DNA of 64,000 nucleotides from Rutidosis leptorrhynchoides (GCF_046630445.1 NC_092335.1:626727501-626791500), one strand, 5' to 3'. Positions 1 to 11,251 are shown, numbered from the stretch's first letter. Program-made: numbers and translations. The notes: a model not told the origin generated them from the sequence alone.

Positions 1-190
1 GAAAATTATACCCTCCCCGCTCCCCTCGGGCCACAACACGGGTTCCATCGGTCGAACGAAAGGTAATCATTTTCCTATCACACTTAATATTAGCCCTAAG
101 CGAGCTCAACCAATCCATTCCTAGTACTACATCAAAGCTAGGAATAGGTAACACTAAACAAGTCACCGGGAAACAAAAAGCCAAAATGAG
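1..190 (-). pseudogene. Gypsy aspartic protease fragment
   Basis: Read on the minus strand this stretch encodes the C-terminal part of a Ty3/Gypsy retropepsin. The family signature DVVLGMDWL lies around 107-137 and is followed by a typical basic and polar stretch running to the window edge. The active-site DSGA part is not present, so this is a fragment cut off by the window start or already truncated. The upstream side runs into unrelated sequence before the LINE fragment at about 300. In a complete element this domain would mature the Gag-Pol polyprotein. I am fairly sure of the family and unsure of the lineage. Confidence 0.7.
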
Positions 191-299
191 ATAGGCATTG
201 GAAGGAGACGAAAACTCAAATATTTTCATTCTTATATTCTGCGTAGAAAAAATGCAAACAAAATTTGGGATTGAACATTAATGGCGAATGGGCGGAAGA

Positions 300-679
300 T
301 ACAATCGAGTTGAAAAAAGGAAGCATTTCGTTTCTATTAAAACTTGTTCAAAGATCCCTTTGAAAATGTTAGTCACATTCCTTATTTCAGTAATCTTCCT
401 TTCAGAAAGCTCACTAAAGAGGCTGCATTAGACCTGGAGAAACCTTTTGTTGAGTCTGAAGTTTGGGAAGCCATCAAGAATTGTGATAGTTCAAAAGCAC
501 GAGGCTCGTACGGCTTTAATTTCAAGTTTTTAAGGCATATAGGAAAACAATCAAGCAAGTTATATTGATAACGCTCAAGTGGTTATGGAAGAATGGGGAA
601 ACCTCTCGTGGTTTCAATGCTTCTTTTATCACCTTAATTCCGAAAAAACCAAACGTGATATTTGTATTCGATTATAGAC
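300..679 (+). pseudogene. LINE ORF2 reverse transcriptase fragment
   Basis: The plus strand encodes the N-terminal part of a plant L1-type reverse transcriptase. Around 344-568 it reads LEKPFVESEVWEAIKNCDSS followed by a degenerate form of the KAPGPDGF signature (KARGSYGFNF). After a stop near 566 the family motif FITLIPKKPN appears at about 618-651, so the reading continues in a shifted frame. An in-frame stop also occurs near 338. The fragment ends exactly where an LTR begins at 680, inside the codons for the conserved DYRP motif, so the LTR inserted into or recombined with this LINE. The endonuclease and the catalytic YADD region are missing. Confidence 0.75.
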
Positions 680-843
680 TGTAATGACCCGGAAAATTTC
701 GACTTATTTAAACCAATTCTCTATACGATTTATTATTTTGTCACGTTAAACAAAGTCTGTTAGATTGAGTCTCAAAAATTTAGAACTGTTTCATATATAC
801 AATTACCTTTGATTACTCTCGACAATTCATGAACAATTATATG

Positions 844-847
<4 letters not shown>

Positions 848-891
<44 letters not shown>

Positions 892-892
892 A
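848..892. repeat. (AT)n microsatellite in LTR
   Basis: Nearly perfect AT dinucleotide tract within the U3 part of the truncated LTR. Related LTRs carry AT tracts at the same relative place (38942, 49506). Confidence 0.9.
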
Positions 893-1024
893 GTAAAAAC
901 GACTTTCCTACAGTAAAACCCTATTTGCTACAGTAAAAATTACTTTCCTACAGTAAAACACTATTTGCTACAGTAAAACACTATTTGATGTCGACGAACT
1001 AGCAAACAAAAACGGAAAAGACGG

Positions 1025-1177
1025 CCATGCGATCGCATGGCAAAAACACTGAAAACCCATGCGATCGCATGGGCTACAGTAAACACTATTTAATGTCGAC
1101 AAACTAGCAAACAAAAGGGGTTCAGGCAGCCATGCGATCGCATGGCAAAAGCACTGAAAATCCATGCGATCGCATGG
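1025..1177. promoter_or_regulatory. Four 16-bp palindromes upstream of TATA box
   Basis: The perfect palindrome CCATGCGATCGCATGG occurs at 1025-1040, 1057-1072, 1130-1145 and 1162-1177. The copies form two pairs with 32-base spacing, close to three DNA turns, and the pair lies in a direct duplication of about 105 bases (981-1085 and 1085-1180). The last copy ends 24 bases before a TATA box. A transcription-factor binding role is inferred from symmetry and position. Confidence 0.7.
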
Positions 1178-1200
1178 GGACCAAAATCAGGAAACATGCC

Positions 1201-1208
1201 TATAAAAG
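1201..1208 (+). promoter_or_regulatory. LTR TATA box
   Basis: TATAAAAG follows the palindrome array and precedes a pyrimidine-rich stretch, as expected for a pol II start in the U3/R region of an LTR. Confidence 0.6.
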
Positions 1209-2284
1209 GCCAGCTTACTCGACGAAATATAATCACTTTTTCTTTCTTCTGTAAATTTAAATTTATATTTATAATTATAATTATAATTTTAATTTAAGTT
1301 TAATAATAATAAGGTATATTTGAGGGTGTTTTAATTCGGGTTTCAAACCGCTTTAAGCTAAGGAAATATTGGGTATTGTTCGGGGTATTGTTCTTGAATC
1401 CAAGGCCAACCATACAGTCGTCTACCATTATTACGTCTACGCAATTTGCCTACAATATTGAGTCTCAATATTGAACTGTGAGTTTATAGTCTCCCTTTTT
1501 AAATACTTTAAATATTTTTGGGCTGAGAATACATGCAATTTATTTTAAACGCAATAAGACACAAGTACATACTAAATTCTACACTGAGTTAAACCGAAAA
1601 TCCCTTAGCTTTGGTAACTAGTAGCTGCCAGTACATAGGATATGGACTGGTGGGCGCGAATAATTGTATATGGATCCATAGGGCTTGACATCCCCGTCCG
1701 AGCTAGAGCGCTAGCCTTTTAACGGACGTATGCTATTTGAGTTTAAGACACGTTGGTTTGCGTGTATTAAAACGAATGGGGTAATTATCACTATAGCGTT
1801 AAGTTTAGTTACCAGGGTGCTCTGTTACGTAGAATCTATTGATAAACTTTTGATGAAATCTTGTGGTCTATCTTTATATATGTTTATGACTCGAGCAATT
1901 AAACCTATAACTCACCAACATTCGTGTTGACTTTTTAGCATGTTTTATTCTCAGGTCCTTAGAATGCTTCTGTTGTGATGTGCTCTGTTACGTTATTGTA
2001 TGGAAAATTATTACTTGTTTTAGAAAAAGGTAAAAAAGGTAGAAGATTTTTCATGTTCAGACTACCCGGAGGACGAGTAATCCGACATCATACTTTGATG
2101 TACGTAGCCTAGCAGGATTATTTCCTAGTTGTTTCCAATCTTTCTCTGGCTACCACAATATATTCATTCTAGAAAAAATTCGGGCTTGAAACATCTTGCA
2201 AGAAACTCAGAACCTCAACTACTGAAAAATTAATACGTTTATATTAATGCTTAAAACTATTTCTCTAAGAGTTATAGTCACTAT

Positions 2285-2491
2285 AACCACGCAGACTTGT
2301 CTGAGCGGCCACTGAGTTGTTCAATGAAGCACACACCATCCGGGTTCAATTCCTGACTATGTCAAATTGTTCAAAAAGGGAGTGTGATTGGAGGGTGCGC
2401 ATAATGCGCAATTCACCCGGTACCAGGTCTCGCGCTGGGGGGCTTATTTATACTCGTTATAGGAGAGTTTTCTCGCTAAAAAATAAATAAA
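2285..2491 (+). mobile_element. SINE with 13-bp target duplication
   Basis: A 207-base insertion is flanked by TTATAGTCACTAT at 2272-2284 and 2492-2504. It has a tRNA-like head with an A box (TGTCTGAGCGG, 2298-2308) and a B box (GGTTCAATTCC, 2343-2353) about 35 bases apart, as in pol III promoters. The body is GC-richer than its surroundings (CACCCGGTACCAGGTCTCGC near 2417) and ends in a short A/T-rich tail (CTAAAAAATAAATAA). This fits a plant tRNA-derived SINE. The duplication is perfect, which suggests a young insertion. Confidence 0.88.
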
Positions 2492-2504
2492 TTATAGTCA
2501 CTAT

Positions 2505-3671
2505 CGTTTAAAAACAAATATAGATTCAGACCAACGAGTATTAACTTTGTAGGGATTGTATGTATATCAACAAACAATATAGTGTATGCAGATGAGGTTG
2601 TGGGTGTTACTATGAGTCCTGTAGGTTCGAGTCCTGTTTTGGGCTCGAGATTGGCTACAACTGGTACTAACTGTTTGGGCAGGTCACACATGGTTTCGGA
2701 TCAGACAACTTGTGGTGGGGTTTCGGCTTCGGGTAAGGGTGTTAATTCGGGAGGCGCGGTTGGAGTGAATTCAGGTCCTTATGACGTTCATTATTTGGAG
2801 ATAGATGTGGCTTTGGAAAGTAATGGGTTCGTTAACAAAAAAAAGAAAATTGGGCGAGACCGTTAATGTTGTTGCGGGGCCGAAAGTGTCTCAATCGAAT
2901 AGGTTGGCTACGTCATGTTTGTTAGACAATTTATCTAAGATTGCTACGGGTAATAGTGAGGGTAGGAAGCATTGTATTTGTACGGATGAGAAGTGCAAAG
3001 GTTTTTGTCGGAGTTGGTTCACACATTCGAATAAATTTCGTGGGCCCGGAGTGAAGAAGTATGGTGCTAAAGATAAAGGTAAGGTGAAGGAAAAGAAAAA
3101 GAAAAAGCATGTGTCGGACAACTCGTTTTGTTTACAGGATTGCAGCGAAGATGATACGAATGGAAAAGCGATCCAAAATGCGTTTAGAGACGCTCAAGTA
3201 TATGGTTCTTGCAAGTGGTCTTACGTGGGCTCCGGATCGGGTCGATCGTTAGAAAAAGGAGGTTTTTTCGACGAGTTTAGAAAGCACGGTTTCACTCCGA
3301 CGTGTTCTAACACTGGGGAAGGGGCCGAAAATGGTTCAACTTTTTCCTTCAAGGCTTGCGTGGAAGATGGAATTGCTAATAACAAAACCGGACAGGAGGA
3401 AGACGATGTCATTTAATAGGTTTGGATTTAGTGTTTTTTAGTTGATAGTTTTTTATCTTTTTCTTGTTTGTAGCTTGTTCGAAGGCTTTTGACGGGGCTC
3501 GAGTTTAGTTAGCTTTTGTTCGGTTTATGTTGTTAGGTGTAGTTTTCTGCCTTCGAGCCCTGCTTGCGTTTGCCTCGTGTCTCTTGTATTTTCGGCGTTT
3601 TCCTTTCTCTTTTCGGAAAAATGATTGATTATAAAGTTTTCGTTTTTTCGAAAAAAAAAAAAAAAAAAAAA
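2505..3671 (+). pseudogene. ORF1-like retrosequence with poly(A) tail
   Basis: An open frame begins by 2582 and runs to the stop at 3414-3416, interrupted by one frameshift in the A8 run near 2837-2844. The product is rich in Gly, Ser and Lys, has a KKRK nuclear-localisation-like patch at the frameshift, a Cys cluster (CICTDEKCKGFC, about 2971-3006) and a second Lys-rich patch near 3090. It ends GQEEDDVI. About 230 bases of T-rich 3' sequence follow, then 21 A residues (3651-3671). I do not recognise the protein with certainty. Composition and tail fit the C-terminal part of a plant LINE ORF1, but no ORF2 follows, so it may be an ORF1-only element or a processed transcript. No convincing target duplication was found. 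Confidence 0.4.
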
Positions 3672-4456
3672 TAATCAACAATAATGGAAACAAATACGGA
3701 GTAGTACTAAAAGGTCAGGTAATTGAGGTAACCGGTTGTAGCCGGTAAACGAAAGGCGGAGGGTAAAGGGGCGTGAAATTATTTGTCGGTTTGCTTCATT
3801 TTTTTTGGAAATATAACAAATATATGTAAACGAGTTTTAAGGTTTGTGATATTACCGTTTATGGAAATGTTTCATCCTCCACTCACATTTTAATGGACCA
3901 ATGCCATCTTCCCATTTCGGACCGTGCAATGTTGTACACTTGTACGTATGTTAAAAACGAGATAATACACAACCGTGCATTGCTGTGAAAAAATTATTTT
4001 GCTTCATAATTTAAACATTATTCATTTGTAAATATGACATATATATTGCATTGGAAAATTATTTGTAACAATAGGTGATTTTCGAATATACATTAAATAT
4101 TTTTAGCAATTTATAGTTAGAATACGCATATTAAAAAGTATGTTCTTCGTTCGAATTTAATAGTCCACATAATTATCACATTGAACTTCTATTCAACTTT
4201 ATATTTTTACCCATAGCTTTTTACATATTTTTGTTATATGCTTGAACTAAGACATAAAAGAATTTTACCTTATTATTATTATTTATTTATGAAATTAAAC
4301 TATTAAACTGAGTCACCCATTCTGAAAAAAATAAATATGAACTATTAAATTGGTACGATGGAGTACAAATTTATCACATTAAAAGTAAAAAAGAATTAAA
4401 AATAAATATATTCTTATTCTTATCATTTATTAAAACACACTATTAATTTGGAAAAC

Positions 4457-4499
<43 letters not shown>

Positions 4500-6349
4500 G
4501 GATTACTAAATTGAGATGAACACTGCAAGTATTTTAATTTTAAATTTGTTGCCTATACTTTTATTTGTGTATGATAATCTGTTAAATTTGCACATTAAAA
4601 TCTTACGAAATATAATTGTAACTAGTAGAGGGGTGCGCGCATTGCCGCGCATTTTGCGAGCGATAGTCATCTCCATACGTAATCTCGTAAAGTCCTCTGC
4701 ATAGTGCTACAAAAAGCATCATTAGCATAAACTGTGTGAAATTATTTAATGAGCATTTATATAATAATATAAAAAGCTAATGATCCAAGTAAACGCGGTA
4801 GTGCAGTACATGTCATGTGTTCATACTTTTAGGTTTTAGAGATTCAGCAACACAACAGATCAAATAATCAAAATAATTTAGTCATTATACCATTTATCAA
4901 AAAAGCATAAAATTACTTAAATTATTATACTATTTATAAAACACAAAGTTATCTAATCTCTTTATATCAAATCCAACAAATAATCAACGAAAATTTCCGC
5001 TTCCTTTATCACATCAACCAATATTTATGCTCGTATTATCATCACCATCATGGCTAAAATCATGAATCTGTGGAGACAATTCACGGATAACATTTGTACT
5101 GTTTTCATGAGGGTCCTAAAGAGACATCTAAGATTGAGATTTACAAACACCATAACAACACGCCATTTCAGCAGGTCTTTTTGTCAAGAATCGACAAAAC
5201 CTGAGTTTCGTAAGCATGTACTAAACAAAAAACTAACCTTTTCAACCATCAAGTAGTTGCAACGCCTTAACAGTGTCGGTCGGAATGAACTTTGTTTGAA
5301 AGTAGCATTCCCTACTTGTTGCAAACAGAGAAAAACAACAAATGTTTAGGCATTTAGTGTTAAGGGCCGTGTCAAAAATGCAGCCAAGAGAAAGAGCAAC
5401 TTACACTTTTACTACTGATTTGCGATTTCTGTTAACGTACGGACTGGATGAACGTAATCTTAATTCCTTCGATTTTACAAAAAGTTTCCAATATAGTCTC
5501 CCAAATTTAGAAATCAAAAGTAGCTTTGAGGCTAAATACATATATTTCCAACCAACAGAATGTGCATCACAGCCTCGTACCTAACATGCTTCCTAACGTA
5601 TTTTTGCAGCTGAAATATGTCAAATTACAATCAAGGACGATCGATACGGTTACACTATGTCTAGTATTATATTTATATAAATTAAATCGAGGCAAGGCAG
5701 TATGAACATACATGGTTGCAAAAAATAAATTTTATCACCAAACTCGTATGTTGCCACGCCAAGATATGATCCAGTTATTTTCCATTTGCAAGGCTCAATT
5801 TATGAGAATTCGTTATCACAACCTCACATTTAAGGTGCTTTCCAACGTATATTCGCATTTTTGACATGGTTGCACCAAATACATAGTCCTGCAAAAAAAA
5901 TACACATATCATTTTAACAACACAAACATGGTAGACAACTCATTAATAATACTATTGGAATACATTTAGGTAATAACCGTACAACAAATTGAAACAACCT
6001 TCAACATAAATTGAATGTGGTTTTTAGACCTAAAACTTATTAAAGAGATGGCAAAATTAGACCTAAACTCATTAAACTAAAGTGTAGCAAGATAAATTAT
6101 TTTCATTAATGATTCATGTTACCTTGCTTAATGTTTAGCGGATGTTAAATGCAAAACCCAGTTCCTCCCTTTTCATGAGCAACCGCAACATCGAATAGCC
6201 ACCAGAGATGCGATACGATCAAAGAATAAAAACCTTGTAAATCCACTTAATGCTCCCTGACAGTTAAACTTCAAAGTTACTGAAGTATAAAAAACACTCT
6301 ATTAACTTCTTCCTTCTTTATTAGAGCAATGCACCCTAAACAATCAAAC
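3672..6349. other. AT-rich spacer without recognisable gene
   Basis: Low-GC DNA with scattered short frames (for example 5050-5256 and 5342-5584) that match no family I know. A local GC-rich spot with alternating GCGC near 4633-4660 is described under findings. Two related short blocks near 5565-5625 and 5815-5870 share a CTTTCCAACGTAT-like core, which suggests an old internal duplication. Confidence 0.6.
4458..4497. repeat. Poly(A) tract of 40 bases
   Basis: Uninterrupted A run. It could be the tail of a decayed retroelement on the plus strand, but the sequence in front of it shows no recognisable LINE or SINE body. Confidence 0.85.
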
Positions 6350-6357
6350 AATTATAA

Positions 6358-6540
6358 GGGAGCTGATACGTACACCACTTACTTTTTGCCATACACCACC
6401 AAAATTTAATTTTGGACCATTTTACCCTTTCTCATAATTAATTTAGAGAAAAGGGCCTTGAGTTAGAAAGGGTAAAATAGTCAAAGATTGTAGTTTGGTG
6501 GTGTATGGCAAAAAACAAGTGGTGTACGGATCAACTCCCC
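6358..6540. mobile_element. MITE with 44-bp terminal inverted repeats
   Basis: A 183-base element whose ends are inverted copies over about 44 bases. The left end reads GGGAGCTGATACGTACACCA and the right end is its complement with a few mismatches. It is flanked by AATTATAA at 6350-6357 and 6541-6548. A 7-8-base duplication, the absence of coding capacity and the length fit a non-autonomous DNA transposon, most likely hAT-type. A Mutator-type origin (usually 9-base duplications) is less likely. The centre is AT-rich and nearly palindromic, so the whole can fold into one long hairpin. Confidence 0.88.
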
Positions 6541-6548
6541 AATTATAA

Positions 6549-7674
6549 CTCTAAACCATGGTTCCAATCGTCTATAATCATGGGTAAACAACAAACAAAA
6601 GCAATCAAATATTGTCTAATTGTGATGAAAACCAAATAAAAAATAAAAAAAAATCGAGAACACTTACAGTTGTTATATGTAGGCTTTAACAATTGTTGTA
6701 AGCTCATAAAAAAAAATCAAAATCATTTGCAACAGCAAGCAAAAAATTTAAAATTTCGATACACTTACAATAAGCAAACGTATGTAAAATTCTTCGATGG
6801 CTACAATAACGATGATAACAATTTTAGTTGGATTGCCTCAAACCCTAACTAATCGACCGAATACCTAATTTTTTCGCACAAATCTAATGATCAAAATCAA
6901 AGCGATGCCCAAAACCCTAATTTATACCGACAATGATGCTCGATTGTCAAGAATCACGAAAATAGTAAGTTTCCATTAATCTCGCAAAGTATGATTGAAT
7001 CTCAAGTTGATTTTGAAAAATGACAACTTTCGCTCACTATTCCAATTTGGCCGAAGATGAGAAGGAAAAAAACATACCTTAAAGAATCTGGTGCAGCAAA
7101 CATCTACAAATTTTTGTAATGAAGTATGAAACAAATGGTAGCGGTGGAGAAAATTGGTGAAGTAGAGAAAAAGATTAGTAAGTACTCTGTATTTAGAGTG
7201 AATAAAGCGATGAACATGGCAATGGTGTTTAGGTTGTGCCGGTGTAAATGCCGGCGAGGGTGGCGTTGGTGTTGACGGCGGCGAAGATGGTGGCAATGGT
7301 GATGTTAGAGAAGAGGCTGGATAGGATGGAGAGGAAGAGTCTGGATTAGTTAGAGAAAAAAAAACACAGCAAGGTGAGGTACTGTTATACTGTAGCGGGC
7401 AATCACACTTTACTGTTATACTGTAGCGGGCAATTACGCAAATTAGTATATTGTTAAATATAATTATAGATAAAAATAAAATTAAAAGAGAAGTTGAAAA
7501 TACTAAAGGTAATTCAACCTTCGATTGTACTTCCAACATCGTCGCGAATTGAATTTTCTGTTAACGTGTGTGTGGGTGGCATACTATCGCGAATGTGGTT
7601 AAGTTGAATAAAACTTACTCTCTATAAAAGTTAATTATAGAGTTCCTACAAACATGGAAAATTATAAAGAAGAT
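6549..7674. other. Spacer with low-complexity frames
   Basis: No recognisable gene. A 187-codon minus-strand frame (6976-7539) is low in complexity and Pro/Ser-rich in the middle, so I do not call it. A short direct repeat (TACTGTTATACTGTAGCGGG-like) occurs twice between about 7380 and 7436. Confidence 0.55.
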
Positions 7675-7750
7675 AGATAGAATCGAACATGTGCCATAGT
7701 GCGCCGACTAAACTTGAAAATGTTACATTACCAGCTGAGCCATTGTGTAG
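7675..7750 (-). repeat. tRNA-like (SINE head) remnant
   Basis: On the minus strand an A-box-like TGGCTCAGCTGGT (7730-7742) is followed about 40 bases later by a B-box-like CATGTTCGATTC (7680-7692). The arms of a real tRNA cloverleaf are not obvious, so I read this as the head of a decayed tRNA-derived SINE rather than a functional tRNA. Confidence 0.35.
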
Positions 7751-7860
7751 TAGTTAACAACTTGTCAAAATAGAAATATATTGTAAACCTTATCTATGTG
7801 GAAAAAACAAGACGGCAGCGTTTATCGAAAACGGCAATTTCTATTATAGTAGACGACTAG

Positions 7861-7937
7861 AATGCTCTTGGTGAAGAACCTCTAAAAGACGCATATCCTA
7901 GACTATATCGAATAGAAACATTAAAAGGCGCTAGTGT
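7861..7937 (+). pseudogene. LINE ORF2 fragment, left of Tekay insertion
   Basis: The plus strand encodes LGEEPLKDAYPRLYRIETLK from about 7867, a conserved stretch of plant L1 ORF2 located after the RT domain. Reading stops at the Tekay insertion at 7938 and continues in register at 21109, because AGTGT was duplicated at insertion. The 5' end of this LINE copy is not clear, since sequence before about 7861 is not recognisably LINE. An in-frame stop lies just upstream. Confidence 0.7.
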
Positions 7938-10900
7938 TGAAATGTCCCGTTCATATTGATTATAAACGTTCCATATTAATTGATTTCGTCGCGAGGTTTT
8001 GACCTCTATATGAGACATTTTTCAAAGACTGCATTCATTTTTAAAACAACCATAACCTTTATTTTATCGATAAAGGTTTAAAAAGCATTACGTAGATTAT
8101 CAAATAACGATAATCTAAAATATACCGTTTACACACGACCATTACATAATGGTTTACAATAAGAATATATTACATCAAAAATAAGTTTCTTGAATGCAGT
8201 TTTTACATAATATCATACAAGCATGGACTCCAAATCTTGTCCTTATTTTAGTATGCAACAGCGGAAGCTCTTAATAATCACCTGAGAATAAACATGCTTA
8301 AAACGTCAACAAAAATGTTTGTGAGTTATAGGTTTAACCTATATATTATCAAATCATAATAATAGACCACAAGATTTCATATTTCAATATACATCCCATA
8401 CATAGAGATAAAATTCATTCATATGGTGAACACCTGGTAACCGACATTAACAAGATGCATATAAGAATATCCCCTATCATTCCGGGAAATCCTTCGGACA
8501 TGATATAAACGAATTCGAATTACTAAAGTATCCGGTACTTTGGATGGGGTTCGTTAGGCCCAATAGATCTATCTTTAGGATTCGCGTCAATTAGTAGATC
8601 GGTTTACTAATTCTTAGGTTACCAAGCAAAAAGGGCATATTCGGCTTCGATCATTCACCCATATAATGTAGTTTCAATTACTTGTGTCTATTTCGTAAAA
8701 CATTTATAAAACTGCATGTATTCTCATCCCAAAATATTAGATTTTAAAAGTGGGACTATAACTCACTTTCACAGATTTTTTACTTCGTCGGAAAGTAAGA
8801 CTTGGCCACTGGTCGATTCACGAACCTATAACAAATATGTACATATACATCAAAGTATGTTCAAAATATATTTACAACATTATTAATACATTTTACTGTT
8901 TTAAATTTATTACGTCAGTTGTCCTCGTTAGTAACCTACAACTAGTTGTCCACAGTTAGATGTACAGAAATAAATCGATATATATTATCTTGAATCAATC
9001 CACGACCCAGTGTATACACGTCTCAGGCTAGATCACAACTCAAAGTATATATATTTTTGGAATCAACCTCAACCCTGTATAGCTAACTCCAACATTACTG
9101 CATATAGAGTGTCTATGGTTGTTCCAAATAATATATATAGATGGGTCGATATGATATGTCAAAACATTTGCATACGTGTCTATGGTATCCCAAGATTACA
9201 TAATATATTAGAATACATGTATAATACAATATAAGTTAGCTAGGATGTGATTAATATAGATTTGTTACCAATTTTCACGTAGCTACAACAAGCAAAAATA
9301 ACCAATCTTGTTTTACCCATAACTTCTTCGTTTTAAATCCGTTTTGAGTGAATCCAATTGCTATGGTTTCATATTGAACTTAAGTTTATGAATCTATACA
9401 GAAAAAGTATAAGTTTATAGTCGGAATTACAGGTTACAAGTCGTTTTTGTAAAGGTAGTCATTTCAGTCGAAAGAACGACGTCTAGATGACCATTTTGGA
9501 AAACATACTTCCACTTTGAGTTTAACCATGATTTTTGGATATAGTTTCATGTTCATAAGAAAAATCATTTTCTCAGAAGAACAACTTTTAAATCAAAATT
9601 TATCATATTTTTTAATTAACTAACCCAAAACAGCCCGCGGTGTTACTACAATGGCGTATATCCGGTTTTACGGTGTTTTTCGTGTTTTCAGGTTTTAAAT
9701 CATTAAGTTAGCATATCATATAGATATAGAACATGTGTTTAGTTGATTTTAAAAGTCAAGTTAGAAGGATTAACTTTTGTTTGCGAACAAGTTTAGAATT
9801 AACTGAACTATGTTCTAGTGATTTCAAGTTTAAACCTTCAAATAAGATAGCTTTATATGTATGAATCGAATGATGTTATGAACATCATTACTACCTCAAG
9901 TTTTGTGGATAAACCTACTGAAAAAGAGACAAATGGATCTAGCTTCAAAGGATCCTTGGATGGCTTGAAAGTTCTTGAAGCAGAATCATGACACGAAAAC
10001 AAGTTCAAGTAAGATTTCTACTCGAAATAAGATTGTTATAGTTATAGAAATTGAATCAAAGTTTGAATATGAGTATTACCTTGTATTAGAAAGATATCTT
10101 ACTGTAAATAAGAAAGATTTCTTGAGGTTGGATGATCACTTTACAAGATTGGAAGTAAGCTAGCAAACTTGGAAGTATTCTTGATTTTATGAAACTAGAA
10201 CTTATAGAATTTATGAAGAACACTTAGAACTTGAAGATAGAACTTGAGAGAGATCACTTAGATGAAGAAAATTGAAGAATGAAAGTGTTTTTAGGTGTTT
10301 TTCGTCATTGGTATATGGATTAGATATAAAGGATGTGTAATTTTGTTTTCATGTAAATAAGTCATGAATGATTACTCATATTTTTGTAATTTTATGAGAT
10401 ATTTCATGCTAGTTGCCAAATGATGGTTCCCACATGTGTTAGGTGACTCACATGGGATGCTAAGAGCTGATCATTGGAGTGTATATACTAATATTACATA
10501 CATCTAAAAGCTGTGTATTGTACGAGTACGAATACGGGTGCATACGAGTAGAATTGTTGATGAAACTGAACGAGGATATAATTGTAAGAATTTTTGTTAA
10601 GTAGAAGTATTTTGATAAGTGTCTTGAAGTCTTTCAAAAGTGTATGAATACATATTAAAACACTACATGTATATACATTTTAACTGAGTCGTTAAGACAT
10701 CGTTAGTCGTTACATGTAAATGTTGTTTTGAAACCTTTAGGTTAACGATCTTGTTAAATATTGTTAACCCATTATTTATTATATCTAAAGAGATGTTAAA
10801 TTATTACATTATCATGATATTATGATATATTAATGTATCTTAGTATGATATATATATATATATACAGTTAAATGTTGTTGCAACGATACTCGTTACATAT

Positions 10901-11216
10901 TTCGTTTAGAGTTTCTTAATTCAATAAACACAATTTTATGTATATAACTCATTGTTAAAATACCTAATGAGATACTTACTTATCATAATATCATGTTAAT
11001 TATATATATAATCATATATATGTCATCATATAGTTTTTACAAGTTTTAACGTTCGTGAATCACCGGTCAACTTGGGTGGTCAATTGTCTATATGAAACCT
11101 ATTTCAATTAATCAAGTCTTAACAAGTTTGATTGCTTAACATGTTGGAAATACTTAATCATGTAAATATCAATTTCATTTAATATATATAAACATTGAAA
11201 AGTTCGGGTCACTACA
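7938..11216 (-). repeat. 3' LTR of Tekay-type element
   Basis: Direct repeat of 17837-21108, 3279 bases, bounded by TG..CA on the element's strand (plus-strand ends TGAAATGTCC and CACTACA). It includes the blocks shared by the other Tekay-like LTRs in this window: the complement of GCATGTTTATTCTCAGGT (8280-8300) and of TCGCGAGGT (7988). No protein-coding content is visible. Confidence 0.95.
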
Positions 11217-11217
11217 G

Positions 11218-11231
11218 TACCTACCCGTTAA
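11218..11231 (-). promoter_or_regulatory. 3' polypurine tract
   Basis: On the minus strand TTAACGGGTAGGTA lies 1 base before the LTR start TGTAGTGACCC, the position of the plus-strand DNA primer. The same 14-mer sits at the 3' LTR boundary of the element at 38734-52773 (49285-49298). Confidence 0.8.
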
Positions 11232-11251
11232 ATAAATTTCGTCCCGAAATT

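Larger units (their letters stand above)
680..2050 (+). mobile_element. Truncated Tekay-like Gypsy LTR
   Basis: The sequence starts with TGTAATGACCCGGAAAATTT, the same LTR head seen at 38734, 39530, 49300 and 59558. It has a TATA box at 1201, the conserved block near 1391 (CTTGAATCCAAGGCCAACC) and the late block TGAC...GCATGTTTTATTCTCAGGT near 1929-1961, which all related LTRs here carry. The usual last 330 bases before the primer binding site are not recognisable and no target duplication of the left flank (TAGAC) is seen downstream, so the 3' boundary is only approximate. It is probably a truncated or recombined LTR rather than a clean solo LTR. Confidence 0.65.

Noticed and set aside
1025-1177. 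GCGATCGC repeats, which resemble the abundant cyanobacterial HIP1 octamer
   Set aside because: They sit inside a plant LTR with TATA box and family-specific blocks, in a local duplication. Contamination by bacterial DNA does not fit.
2566-3690. Target duplication around the poly(A) retrosequence (ATCAACAA-like on both sides)
   Set aside because: The two sides match only imperfectly and need gaps, so I do not count it as a duplication.
6976-7539. 187-codon minus-strand ORF
   Set aside because: Low-complexity Pro/Ser-rich middle, no domain, no conserved neighbours. It looks like chance openness of AT- and GGT-rich DNA.
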